64,000 nucleotides of DNA, taken from Klebsormidium nitens (taxonomy: Eukaryota; Streptophyta; Klebsormidiophyceae; Klebsormidiales; Klebsormidiaceae). Shown in pieces: positions 1-12,500 of this stretch. The stretch spans positions 86,312 through 150,311 of the forward strand of contig DF237098.1 of the NCBI GenBank assembly GCA_000708835.1. The letters run 5' to 3'. The notes beneath the pieces are model-generated. The model did no database searches and was not told the DNA's origin. It saw only the letters and a list, made by a program, of their open reading frames with translations. Position 1 is the first letter of the stretch. Every line of letters starts with the position of its first letter. A program made the translations under genes and the position numbers.

Positions 1-23
1 GCTGAAAGACTCAAAAGTTATAG

Positions 24-150
24 AAGAGCGGATGCGATGACGACGACCCTGGACCGTTTGTGGTACTATAAATACTAACTCGCAATATATAAGAGCGGAT
101 GCGACGACAACGACGCTGGACCGTCTGTGGTTCTATAAATACTCGCAAGA
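24..150. repeat. 67-bp direct repeat, two copies, with TATA-like words
   Basis: Two imperfect copies start at 24 and 91, both beginning AAGAGCGGATGCGA and both carrying CTATAAATACT near the end. The repeat lies downstream of the GH10 stop codon, at the window edge. The TATA-like word could belong to a promoter of a gene outside the window, but no start codon or gene is visible to support that. Confidence 0.75.
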
Positions 151-380
151 TGTTCATATGTCATATCTCTCGGCCGTTTCTAGGCCAATCGGGCACTCTC
201 GATAGCAGCTACAACCAAAGTTTACCCCACGGAGGGCTTACGAAATAAGGAATGGTAGCGGGGTTCCAGTAACCCGGCAAACCTGACCGTAAAACATCTA
301 GCGTTCTGGAGATTGCTACCAGCATTCAATGCCTCAAATCAAAGCTCAAGAACGAAACTCGCCGAAGCACTTGTTCTCTC

Positions 381-498
381 TGCCCAGAGCCGGAAGCTAG
401 GGAGAAGCTCAAACGAATCACCTTCCAAAGATGATAACTGCCCAGAGCCGGATCGCTCGGGAGAAGCTCAAACGAATCACCTTCCAAAGATGATAACT
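381..498. repeat. 58-bp tandem duplication 3' of the GH10 gene
   Basis: Two copies start at 381 and 439, each beginning TGCCCAGAGCCGGA and ending CCTTCCAAAGATGATAACT. They differ by a few bases in the middle. The duplication lies about 60 bp past the stop codon of the minus-strand xylanase gene, so it is probably in its 3' UTR or terminator region. Confidence 0.85.
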
Positions 499-555
499 TA
501 TTCAAAGGAAACCTGTGCTGTAACGCTAGCTTGACTCGCCGCTGTTGCGTGTCCG

Positions 556-3500
556 TTACGCTCCCTGGTAACGCCCCGAGGCGCAGGTGGCGTGGCCGTT
601 GTCAAACTGACCGCACCCCTGGCCGTCGCAGCAGATGAAGCCGGAACCATCCGGGCCGTAGCACTGCGGCGACAAAGAAAGCGGTTTAGTCACAGGCAGC
701 GATCATGGAGTGATAGTCCGAATGACTCGACCATGGAATAAGGCACCTATCTTAGACTCGCTCGGCCTTTCCCAGGCCCCGTATAAGTAGGCAGTGCGCC
801 TGACACACAAGTTTCTTCACAGAGACGTAGGTAGTACGCTCTTAGTAGTGAGAAATTTCGTCAAGATCCGACGATCGAGGGAGGCAATGATAGGGAGGAG
901 GACGCGTGGCATAAAAAATGGCCCAAAAGCCAGTAGACCGGAACGGAACAAAGAAACCTGAAGGAGCAGGGGCCGGAACGGCAAAGTTGAACGAGGAAAA
1001 ACAGGTAGGAGGCGGTTCCCGTTGCACTAACCTGGTTGGGGAAGGGGCTCTGGAAGTCGCAGAGTCCGCCCGCTGCAAGGACGGAACGACCCAGCGGAAT
1101 CAGTGTCAGTGTGTGGGCTCTTGAGCTTGAGCAGTCAAGATAGGTCACACAAAACAGTCCACCGACAGCCTAATCTGGTACGCCTTTCCTCTGTAGGCTG
1201 CCAAACCGATCCCGCAAACCCGTTTTCCATCTGAAGTGTTTATCGCTAGCAGCTCGAAGCTCCACTTTCATGTAGAAAGATATGTGCACTACCTGGACAC
1301 AATTCCGGGAAAACGTCCGTTAACCATTCAAGGTTAGGCAAATATCCCAAATGCTAGAGCCACTGACCTGCGCTCGGGTTGGGAACGCCTCCTGGTGCCG
1401 GGGTCGGGTTAGCCGGGGCGGGTGTCGGGTTAACCGGTGCAGGAGTCGGGTTAACGGGTGCCGGGGTCGGGTTTGCGGTCGGGGAAGGGGTTACTGGGGT
1501 TGGGTTAGTGGGAGCCGGAGTGGGGTTAGAGACCGGGGAACCAGGGTACCGGTTGCTGGCACACGTGGCACTAGAGCCGGAGGCGCCGCCGCAGCCGCTA
1601 GTGTCACAGCAGACGAAGGAATCACCGCCGGGGGAGTAGCACTGCAAAAAGTGGTTAACAAGGGTTAGCGACCCGGTCAAGGCGTGTACTGCGAAGAGGT
1701 TTCCTTGCATGCATATGCTGCGGAATCTTCTTCCGGAGCCCACGTATGGAAAGGGGCTTAGCACTGGCGAGCAGAAGAGGCTAGTTTTTACCGGTCAGAT
1801 ATTGAATTAGCATACAATTGTATACGACACAGGCTGTCGTGACTTGGAACAAAACTGCATCTTGTAGAACGGGTCTGCAGCCTGCAATCTGGAAGCAGAT
1901 AAACAGTCGTGCCGTTGTTTAACCCAGGAACTCTAACCCACCTGGTTAGGGAAGCCCGGCACTCCGCCACAGGTGCCACCTGCACACACAACGTAGCAGG
2001 TTACGTCAGCTCCTCCAAGCAAGACAATCAATGGTGACGTCAGCTCTCGAAAGCAAGGGGATAATCACAGCTGTCAAGTAGACTTCAGTGCAGAGCTTCA
2101 CAGCTGTGTTTTTATTGCCGCCTTACGAGTCCATAAGCACGGTTGGAACCGTAAGAACAGCAAATTCGGTTAGTCGGCCTCTTCGACCGAGGCGCTGCTT
2201 GCAAGATCAGGGGCTTAACGTCGAGCATGGCATTATAATCAAGAGCTAGTCCTTAACCTAGCTTCGGCTTTCCAATATCCATGAGTACGATGCGAATCGC
2301 AAACAAGACATTGCAGACGTGAGACTGAAAGGTTTTTTTTGCAGAAGCAAAACAGGTCCGCCTGCCGTCTTTGACCCTCAACAACTCACCCCTTCGGTAC
2401 CGCTGAATAGACAGGGCAACTTTCGGATTGATTACGAGTACGTGACTATGTGCTGACGCCACACAGCTTGTGACTGTTGGGCGACTAACCCCCTACTAAC
2501 CCCCGTTGAAATCGGGAAAAACAGCAGGCGTCAAAGTATCCTTTTATAGCTCTCCGTTTGAACGGGAACTTCAGAGTTAACCCGAAATGAGTTGTGGGGT
2601 TAGCGAACATACCCGCTGGGGAAGGGGCAGGGACGCCGCCAGGTGGCGCGGATGCTGCATAAGGAAAAGACGTAACATCTTATTTCCAAAGATCATTCTC
2701 AATTGATATGCGCACAGGGATTTGAAGCCCAGTATCTCTTTCGCCGCTCTCTGCATCAAGACCGGGTGTCAGCACGAGCCTGCCGCTGATCGTTTTGCTT
2801 CCTAGCTTCTGATGCGACGAAGTAATCTCGTAAAAAATGCACTGTACATCTAGACTGGAACGAAATAGTTGTGGCAAGGAAACGCGGAAGCGTGAAGCCA
2901 ATGAAGGTGGCGCATTTGAGCTGTTAAAGTAGACTTACTGGGTGATGACGTGGCAGTCGGGGTAGTAGTCGGACCTGCTGTCGGGGCGGGCGTGGCAGAA
3001 GAGCCGGTGAGGCTCAGAACGACGTTCCTTTGCACTGCAAAAAGCGGAGAGAAAACTCTCAGTCACTAAAACTGCATCTGAGACGCGTTTCTGGTGTGGG
3101 TGTCTGCGAACAACATCTAAGACACGTTTTTGGTATGGCGTGCACGCAGAAACTCCTCAGCAATGAAGTCCATTCTGCGCTCAAGACCAAGTCAGTGGCA
3201 GTCTGCCATCCCTCTACTCCGGAGCTTTTGGTGGCGACCTTCTAGCCTTTGCCTTACCGCTAGAAGGTCGCCACCAAAAGCTCCCAAGTAAAGTGTTCCT
3301 GCTGTTGCGGGGCATAGGTCCGCCTCCAAGCGTAGAGCCGGCGACGAATTACCTTCCTCTGATAAGAGCTCTTCCGTGGCGAGCATTTTGTGGAACACAG
3401 CCAGACTATCGCCGCGATTTTGAAACGTCACCGCCGTACTCACAATGTAGAGCTACTACCCGTTAGATCTGACGGTCCACCTTTTAGTGGCGACCACTCA

Positions 3501-6500
3501 GCGCAGAACCAACCCCGGAATGTCGCTGCAAAATATGCAAAACCGGCTTCGACTTACCTCCCGGGGTCTCTGGGACGGTGAACGTCTTGGTCGTTGTGAC
3601 GCCGCCAACGGTGATCCTCGCTTCGAAGTTGCCAAAGAAGGCGTTGAAAGTGGGGAGCCGGCCGCTGCCGTCCGTCGTGCCGGTTCTGGGCGGCGTAGTG
3701 AACTCGTTCTTGAGAGCCTGCGCACACGAGATTTTCAGCCTTAACCAACTTTCAAAAGCCTGCATCATCAAGCCCATCTACCGCAGACTCCCACCTGTCG
3801 TAGCTCAAAGCCTTCGACTAAGACTCGAACATTCCTTTTTCGTTTCGAGTCACTCTCCAGAAACTTCGACTAACATTGATTGTCCGGCACTTGGTAAGAA
3901 TCTGAGACGGCTTTCACTTGGTAAGGTCTGAGACGGCTTTGTGGATTTGTTTCTAAGAGCCTACAGGAACGTCTCCGAACAAAGAACGAAGGGCGAAGAA
4001 CAGTCGCGCCCCATAGCAAATATAAGTACGACAAGCAAAGGGAGCCAAAACCAAATGGACGCGTGGCACTGACCCCGGTTGCGGTCGTACTCCAATTCTC
4101 AACTCGTAGTTGCGAGTATCCAAAAGAGAGACAGGACGACGGTCGCCAGTCCAAACCAAGCCGAATCAAGGAGATTTGCGAGAAGCTTACCTGCACTCTC
4201 TGACCGGCGGCATTCAGGGTAAAGTCCAGGTTGACCAGGCACGCGTTGCACTGGCCGCCGTTGCGGTCATACTCCGACTGCGGCTGGTAGTTGTACCAGA
4301 AGAGGAAACCCTTGACTGCGGGATGCGCGAAGCACTCGCGGAAGATGAACTCGAGATAGTCGGCGCGTTTGTTGACGTCCAGAATGTTGACGTTCACTTC
4401 GGACATCCAGATGGGGATGCCGGCGCTCGCGACCTTGTCGAGGCGCGCGCGCAGCTGGAGGGGCTCGACTCCCAGGAATTGGCCCTGCAATCAAGACTGT
4501 TTCCTTTCAAGATCTCAGACTTTCAAAAGAGGCAAGCAGTACTGATACCGGAGCTGGCAATTCTGTCGAGGCGCTGACGCGATTGGAGGGACTCCACTCC
4601 TAGAAAAGGCGTCTGCAAGTGCTTATGGGGGTATAAGGAGAAGTCGTTTGTATCTGCTTTAGACCCGTTTTTAGAAGCGCGTGCGCAGTAGGACGTTTCG
4701 ACGTCAGAGGATGCGCGAGACTCGCTGGGACTAACTCTTAGGCCTTGCCGCATCTATTGGGGTCATATCCTCCACCATCAAGTGTTTCGGTCATATCCTA
4801 CACCAAGGACTCATTTCTTCTAGCAATTGATTTGATGTGCCTGTGAACCCTTTTAAGCCCGTACAAGCAGATCACGGGAAGGCCAGGACGTCAGTCAGCA
4901 GCCCACGTGACGTCAATGCGGCTCATTACTGTAGCGTTTATTCGATGGCGGATCTTTCTCCTAGCGTTTGTTTTATATTTCTGTGAGGCTTTTGAGCTCA
5001 AGCAAGGACGCACCTGGAACGCCAAGATGTCGATCGGGAGCCCACGTGACGTCAGCGCGTTCAGCTGGTTCAGGTAAAACTCGGGATAGGCAACGGGATC
5101 GGAGCACGTCTCCACGTAGTTGTAGTCTGCGAAGGAAAAGGAGAGTGGTTCTTCGAAAGCGACACCTGGATGATCGAGGTTCTCCCAGTTCTTCCGTGTG
5201 CTGCAAGAAGGACTCTAGCGAAGGCCACGAGTCATGGAACATGTCTCGAGGTAGTTATGCTCCACGGAACCAAAAGCAAAAAGAAAGTGAAGGGGGGCGA
5301 CACGTGAATAGATAATCCTCGAGATCAAAACTTGGTGCAGGTGTTGACAGACCAATGGACGTTGACGGAGAAAGTTAAGAGCGGCAACAGTCAATCCGGT
5401 ACATCTCGTTGCTCAACGCATGCGTCCGGTCCCCTTCGATCAATTCAGAATTGGAGTCAACAAGCAAGAGTAGATTCCACAGTAAGGACAAGGGCAAAAT
5501 TCTCCTCAGCTTTTGACCTACCGTTGAGGGCATTCTTCACGTTGGGGTCGATCGCCTTCACGGCGGGATACATCCAGTCATCGATCGCGTTTCCAAGCTT
5601 GTTCTCGTAGTAACTGCACACGGAGGAGGACGGATCGATGAAAATTGGGGATATCCAGGTCTTGAGATTCTGAATGTAAGGTCAGCTTCCTCTCGAAAAC
5701 AATCTTCCTAATCAGAATCATAGATGTAGATTTGGCAGTCTCTCCCCAAACAATCTTCCTACTCAGACAGAGTCGTGTCTCAGGTTCTTCTGAAAGGGCC
5801 GTCGATTGAGCCCACTTTGTTATGGAAAAGCCTAGCCAGATTAGCTCCTTAATAGGATGATTACCAGCGTCCACCTCAGTACTGTGCCTGTATCGCGGAA
5901 CGCAACAAGCACATCCTTCTATGGAGTAACAGCCGAGTAACAGCCAACTGTCGTGTCAAATTGGTTGTGTCGGGTTCGTTGTTCCTGAGAAAGACTCACC
6001 CGCCCTTGAACTGCTCGTTGTTGACGTCCCAGTGAATGACCTGCAACCAACATAAACTCAGGTTGTAAGCTTTCAGAACTATGGATTTTTATTGCTATTC
6101 CAAGATTCGCTGGGGAGTACAAGTATGCAATTAACCAGAGAAGCGACCTTTCCAAAGCACAGGTTCGGGTCTGGCAACTGTCAAGAGCATGCGACTCAAG
6201 CAAGGGAGGATTTTGACTACAACCTTTAATGTCTCTGCTCAATCTCGTTTTGCGCCTCCACAGATCTCTAGAGGCAATTCCGTAATCAGTGCAAACGACA
6301 AGGCGCTTGAAACGGAAAGATGCATTGCCAAAGCTACTATGGATCGGACCAGCCCTCCTATCAACTAAAAAGGTTGCTTGATGTATTTTAGGCCCACTCT
6401 TTCTTGGGGACGACTGACCCGCAGCTAGCGCCCCCTTTGTTTCCGTGATTACGTGCCTCAGTCGAAATTCGACATTGATCCAACCTTCGCCGTTCCCTGG

Positions 6501-9500
6501 TTTGGCCCCCTCTTACCAAGAACCAAGTTTCCGACTTTGTTTGATGCCCATTGAACTAACATGGTTAAGGGCGAAATGTTGCTGTGACTATCGTTAGAAC
6601 TTACCCGTCCCTTGTAGTGCGACACGATACTTTGGAGCCGCGCCACCATCGCCTTGTAGAGGTCGCTGTTGGGAATGCCTCCAGCGGTGCTTAGAGCGGC
6701 GACCCAAGGCTGCGCAAGGAACGCACTTTTTTGAGGAGAAGGCCTGGCGTCCTTACTTACTTCACGGATCTTTTCTTTGTGTTTATGAACTCTCAGATTA
6801 ACAGTCTGTTCCGGGGGTTTGCCCCCGGCGGCGCTCAGGGCGGCCACCCAAGGCTGTAAAAAGCGCGCAAATGCTCAGGTTAGGAATTTCCTCTTTTGTA
6901 TGTTGCAGATTCTTGGAAGCCGTAGGGTTTCTGAGTACGAGAAAGCCCCCGGCAGTGATCAGAGGGACAACCGAGAGCTGCACACATCGCGCAAAATTGT
7001 AGCCGTTCATGGTTTTTAGAAGGATTGGGCTTTCGGGGTTTGAGAATAGTTTAGGGCTGTAGCAATACAGGTCGCTCAGGGATCTGCCAAAAGCTGGTCC
7101 CAGATTGACAGTCAGAGGGTGCCAAGTGCACGCGGATTCACACGTTTACTATTTGAGGTGGCAGCTGATCCTCCTATGCGTCTCGCTTCCAGAAGCTAAG
7201 AAATCCTGCAACGGGCTTGCAGGAATTTCAGCTGTTGCTAGCCAAACGTAGACTGCTCTGGCTTGTGAAGACCGCCGAGCAAACCACTCGGAAACCCTAA
7301 ACGCACCAAACTAGAGCGGTGAGCCCACCGAAAATACGTTCGGGACGTCTCAGAAGACTATGTGCAAGGGCAAGCTTGTTTGCCAAGCGTTGCTTAACTA
7401 TTTTTGCTGAGCGTTGCTCAACTATCTCTTCACCAATGTTGTTGCACAACATCCTTTGGGACATCCCGAGCGTAATCCAGGTGGGCTCCCAGCTCTAGTT
7501 TCAAGGCGTCAAGAATCAATCGTTGAGCGCTTCTTGAACTTTCTAGACCGATTCTAATCAGCAATTGGACGTCTTGAGAGCACGAACTAGAGCGGGGAGC
7601 CCACCTGGATAAGGCTCGGGATGTCCCAGAAGATGTTGCGCAACAAAATTGGTGTAGACATAGTTAAGCAACGCTTAGCAATCAACTTAAAAGTCCTGAA
7701 AGCACCAACTAGAGCGGGGCATTTCACCTGGATCACGCTCGGGATGTCCCAGAAGATGTTGTGGCCACGCACGGGAATTCCGTTCTGGTCGCAAAACTCG
7801 AGCATCGCGTCGGGAACGCTGTAGTCGAACGTGGGGCCGTTGGGGTCCGTGAAGTACCACTTCATCTCGTTCTCAAACACTGCAAGCCGAAAACGACGGG
7901 TTTAGAGACGGGAATGGACATAGAAGCAGAAATGATTGACCGGAAAGGAGAGTCGGTGATGAAGCAAACCGTGTAAACAACACTTGGTCTCATTTGCGAA
8001 GACTACAGGCCAGAGTGCCCGTTTGAGAACATCAATGGCAAAAGGAATGGAGTTTAAGAACCGGACAAAGCACCAACAAAGCAATCTGTGTCCCTGTCGA
8101 AGGCTTCAGGATAAAGCCAACTGGATATTTTGACGGTCTGACAACCAGTTCCGCTTGGAAAAGTGGAAGGATGGAGAGCAGAATACGAAAAAAAAATCTA
8201 GACAAGCTGCGGAGTTTCTGAGACGGCCACATTGACTACACTCTCGTAACAGCAGTTACAAAGAGATCTGTTTTTCGCTGCAAAGGAGCAAAACTCCCTT
8301 TACGTACTCACCAGCTGTGTTGAAGAGTGACTTGAAGTAGTTCGCATAAGCCGGGGACGTCAGAACGAGTTGCTGAAGCGATCCTCCGAACGGGAAGGAC
8401 GTCCGGGTCTGAGTGAGTTGGACGGTGGCGCCGGACACGGGGTTGTTGCTGGCGTCAACGACCTGGACGCTGACGTCAGTCTTCCGGATCTGCAAAAGGA
8501 AGGGACGTCGAGTCGTAATCGACGAGCAAGGGGTGTGGGGCGAGTAGTAATCTGCATCGGGCGGGGGCAACTAGGGGTGTCGGATGCTCACTTTGGTCTG
8601 TTTGGATGCAACAGAAAGAAGAGAAGTTTGAGTCGTAGGGAAAGTGGAGCAGAACCCAACGATTCTGGGCGTCAGCAAGATGTAAGCAGATTGATTGAAT
8701 CACGGGTTTGGTTAACGACATTCACCGCAACAGTGCGAACAGCCAGATTGATTTCAAATCCTCTGGCACCTAGATGATGGACACAGGATGCAAGCAATCT
8801 TGCTAGCACTGAGTGACTGAGGTCTGTTAACCAGGATGGTTAGCAATCCTGGGTAACCACTTGACGCGGCAGTCCAGGCAACCAGATCGTTGAAATACTG
8901 GTTCTTGGGCACCGAGGAAATGGACACGGCGTGTACCCAGGCGCGAGTATCGAAGAATGGGTTACATTCTTGGTTAGCTACTCACCGCAGCAGTGCGGGC
9001 AGCCAAATCGTTGAGGTACAGGTTCTTGGGCACGGAAATGATGGAGACGGCTTACACCCGTAACGAAGGTTCGTTGACCGATATCCGGGCTATCTTGACC
9101 AGTTCGGTCAGCAACTTAACGCAGCAGTGCGGGCTGCTAAATCGTTAAGGTACAGGTTCTTGGGCACCGAGATAATGGAGACGGCGTGCAGCCCAAGCTT
9201 TACACCCGTAACAAAGGTTCGTTAACCAATACCCGGGCTATGTTAACCAGTCGATTAGCAACTTACCGCAGCAGTGCGGGCAGCCAAATCGTTGAGGTAC
9301 AGGTTCTTGGGCACGGAAATGATGGAGACGGCGTGCAGCCAAAGGTCCTGGTTGGTGATGCCTTGCAGGCGGACGTCGACTCTGTTGGGAACCGCTTGGA
9401 TCTGGTAACCGGCGGAGAGAAGGGACCAGCATCCGACCTTGGCAACCAGAACCGCACCTGTGAAATGATACTTTCTCTTGTCAGATTCTAGATTATGGAG

Positions 9501-12500
9501 GTTCTGAAGTTTTGGGCTCAAAAGTGGACGTCGACTTTGTTGAGCACGGCTTGAACGTGATGAACCGGCGGAAAGAACCAACCTAGCAACTACGCTTCGT
9601 AGCTAGGACGGCACCTGCAAGCAAGAAGTTCGATGTTCTAAAGTTGAGGATGTGAATCGGAGAGTATCAGGTTCAAGACTGACGCCGACTCTCTAGAAAC
9701 CGGCTTAGACTTCGCAACCAAGGGAGTGCAGGGGTCGGCAGCCGACCTTGTCGACTAGAACGGCACCTGTTGCAACCAGAATGGCACGTGCAAGGAACAC
9801 GTTCTTGAGATGAAGATTTTCAATTTGAGAGCTTTGAAATTGCAGGACTGCATTGCTGTTGCAAAGTAATTGGAGCGCAAGCACCACCAACGGCAGAAGG
9901 AACAGTCACCGAGCAGGAATCAAGTGGGTCTTACCTGCACACACGTAGTCGCCGTTGATCACGAAGTTGAGGTCCATCTTGAACTCGGAGTTGGCGCCGG
10001 GGCCTAGTCGCACCCAGAACAGCACCTGCTGCTGCGAACCGACGGGGACGGAACTGCCCGGGAGTGTGAACGAGAAGGCCTTGAAATTGGCGTTGATGTT
10101 CGTCAGGCGCACGTACGGAGTGCCATCGCTGCAAAAAACAAGGCCCAAAACTTTCAACTGGAGAAACATACAAACGAGAAGAGAAGTGAAGTAGTTGGAA
10201 GTCTATCGCAATGCGAAGCGCCCGGCAGAGTGCAAAAAAAGAAGGCCTTGAAGTTGGCGTTGATGTTCGTCAGGCGCACGTACGGAGGGCCGTCGCTGCA
10301 CAAAACAAGGCCCGAAAGTTTGGGGATATTCCATGATTCTGTTCCTGCACGCGACCTTCCTGGGTGGACTGCTTGATTGCCCGGGAGGGTGAGTGAGGAG
10401 GCCTTGTCGTTATGTTTGATGTTCGTCGGGCGGACATACGGAGGGCCGTCGCTGCAAGAAACAAGGCCCCCCCAAAAAAGGCCGTCCCCCGGAATTGGAT
10501 TCCAACGACGGACCGGATAAGTGCCCAGGAGAATGAATGATATTGGATGACAAGGTCTCGAAGTTGGCTTTCGTGTTTGTGCTTAAGGCTAATGAACGGA
10601 GTACCGTCGCTGCAGAACACAAAATCCCAAATAAAGTTCTGCGGTGTTCGTTCGGAGATCAGTGTTTACGACGGGCAACAGCAAAGTGGCCACGAAAGAA
10701 TGAAAGGTGTCCGACCTTTTAAGGGAGCCGCACACCTCGGTGAAGAACGTTTGGTCGGAGTCAAATCTCTGTCAACTCCCATATAAGCAAAGACGGAAAA
10801 GACGTGCCGACGACCGGGGATGATACCCGCCCACCTCGTCCACTGTTTTTGTCGATTGACACATTTATGCGGATACTAAACGAGCACCGGGACGTCCCAA
10901 CGACCGGGGGGGTCATCCGCCCACCTCATCTGCTGCTACACTTACCGGCTGTAAATTCTTAACCATTCGACTTCGCACTTCTGCGGTTACCCGAAAAAAA
11001 CGTTTCGACGACCAGAAGGGAATCGCCCACCTCGTCTCCTTATGAAACGACAGCTTTGGTATTCTGCTGATACCACAACAGCGACGAAAAAAGGAAATCG
11101 GGCGACTGCCCACCTCGTCTGTTGGAATGACAGGTCGCCATCGCAGTCGGGGAAGCAGTGCCAGTCGCCCGGAACCCCGCCGTTGGGAACGCCGGTAACT
11201 AGGTTGTTGTAGCCTGGGAGGGGGCCGGAGTTCACCAGGTTCGAGCACCACTGTCAAAGCAGAAGCGGAACGTGTGAGCTCGAAGTTTCGGGTTCCAAAC
11301 CTGACACATATTCGTAATTCAGCGAGTAACTGGCGGAAGGGAAGAGGTCAGAAAACTGCGGTCGATTGATTGGTAGGGGGACAATTACAGAGGCTAAGGA
11401 GGAAGGTAATAGCAGGGGGTCCCGAATGTTAAGTTTGGAGGCAGCGGAAAGTCTTCTGCACTCGCAGTTTACTGCAGTTTCCAACTAAAAGAAAGACGCA
11501 GGAATTATCCTGGGGTAGAGACACACGCTCGTCCGATGCGTCGTAACGGCGATCGAAGCGGTTGAACATTTGGTCAAGTAGTCAGAGCTGCCCACGGCTG
11601 ACGGAATCAAACGGATCGGTACGAAGACGGCTGGAGGACGGCTGATTTGAGTTTCTCCGTACTTCTAGCACCCAGCGACCTTGCCGTTTGATTGTTTGCG
11701 CATCCCAATTAGACGTTCAAGGACTCTGTTCTCTGGCCTGATCTTTGCTGGTTACATGCCTCCACTTCATTCAAACAGTGCTACTAATGGTTTCAGTAAC
11801 CCTGAGACTGCTCCGCTCAGACGACTGAAGGCGAGAGGGCTTCGAATGGCCCAAAAAAGCTGGGGGCTGTTCTCACCGAGCTCTGGACGGGGTCGAAGTT
11901 GGGGTTGAATGCAGCTGCAAGGGCGAACACGAGAGATGTGAATAAACGCGAGCATGTGCAATCAATGAGCATGTTTCCAGAGAGTCTCGAGTCGGACGTT
12001 AGGCACTCACCCGAGTTGATGGAAACCTTAAGAGGATCACTTGAAGCCCTCACGCTTTGGGTCCCAATATTTCGCCATTGCGGAGGCAGTGTAATCGGGG
12101 GCTAGAAAGCAAGCGCGGGTGTCCCACTTTTCCGTTTCAGATGCACACGTGGCGGCTCCTAAGATCTTGATTTTCCTTTCACAAACGTGGACTGGGATAC
12201 GACACCTCAAGTCACGCGGAATAACCACTGGAGTCCGAAACGGACAGCGTGAAATGCCGGGTGCTTGGATGTGTCCAGACCAAACACGTGGAGATGAATT
12301 TCTCAACTGCCAGCTTTGCAATCCTTGAAAGTTTTCAGAAGCTTAGATTTGCCGAAGCCTCCTTTGCCGTAACTAGGTTCACGTGATAGTGCATAAACAA
12401 AGGGAAGCAGCCAGCAATTGCAACCACGTCAACGAAGCCTTGAAGATACACGTGTCCAGAACCGAGCACTTACCAAGCGGCTGCTGGTGTAAGACCGGGT

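Noticed and set aside
4110-4577. 155-codon plus-strand open frame
   Set aside because: It is antisense to GH10 exon 14, which encodes the catalytic nucleophile segment on the minus strand.
12022-12050. Alternative 29-nt microexon for the GH10 gene ending at a GTGAGT donor
   Set aside because: It also keeps phase, but its translation (LILLRFPSTR) has no resemblance to the domain.
12461-12495. Alternative 35-nt microexon for the GH10 gene with a good GTAAGT donor
   Set aside because: It is phase-compatible, but its translation (PKPTRSYTSSRL) matches nothing. The 38-nt exon at 11877-11914 gives the expected CBM start NPNFD. It could still be used as an alternative exon.
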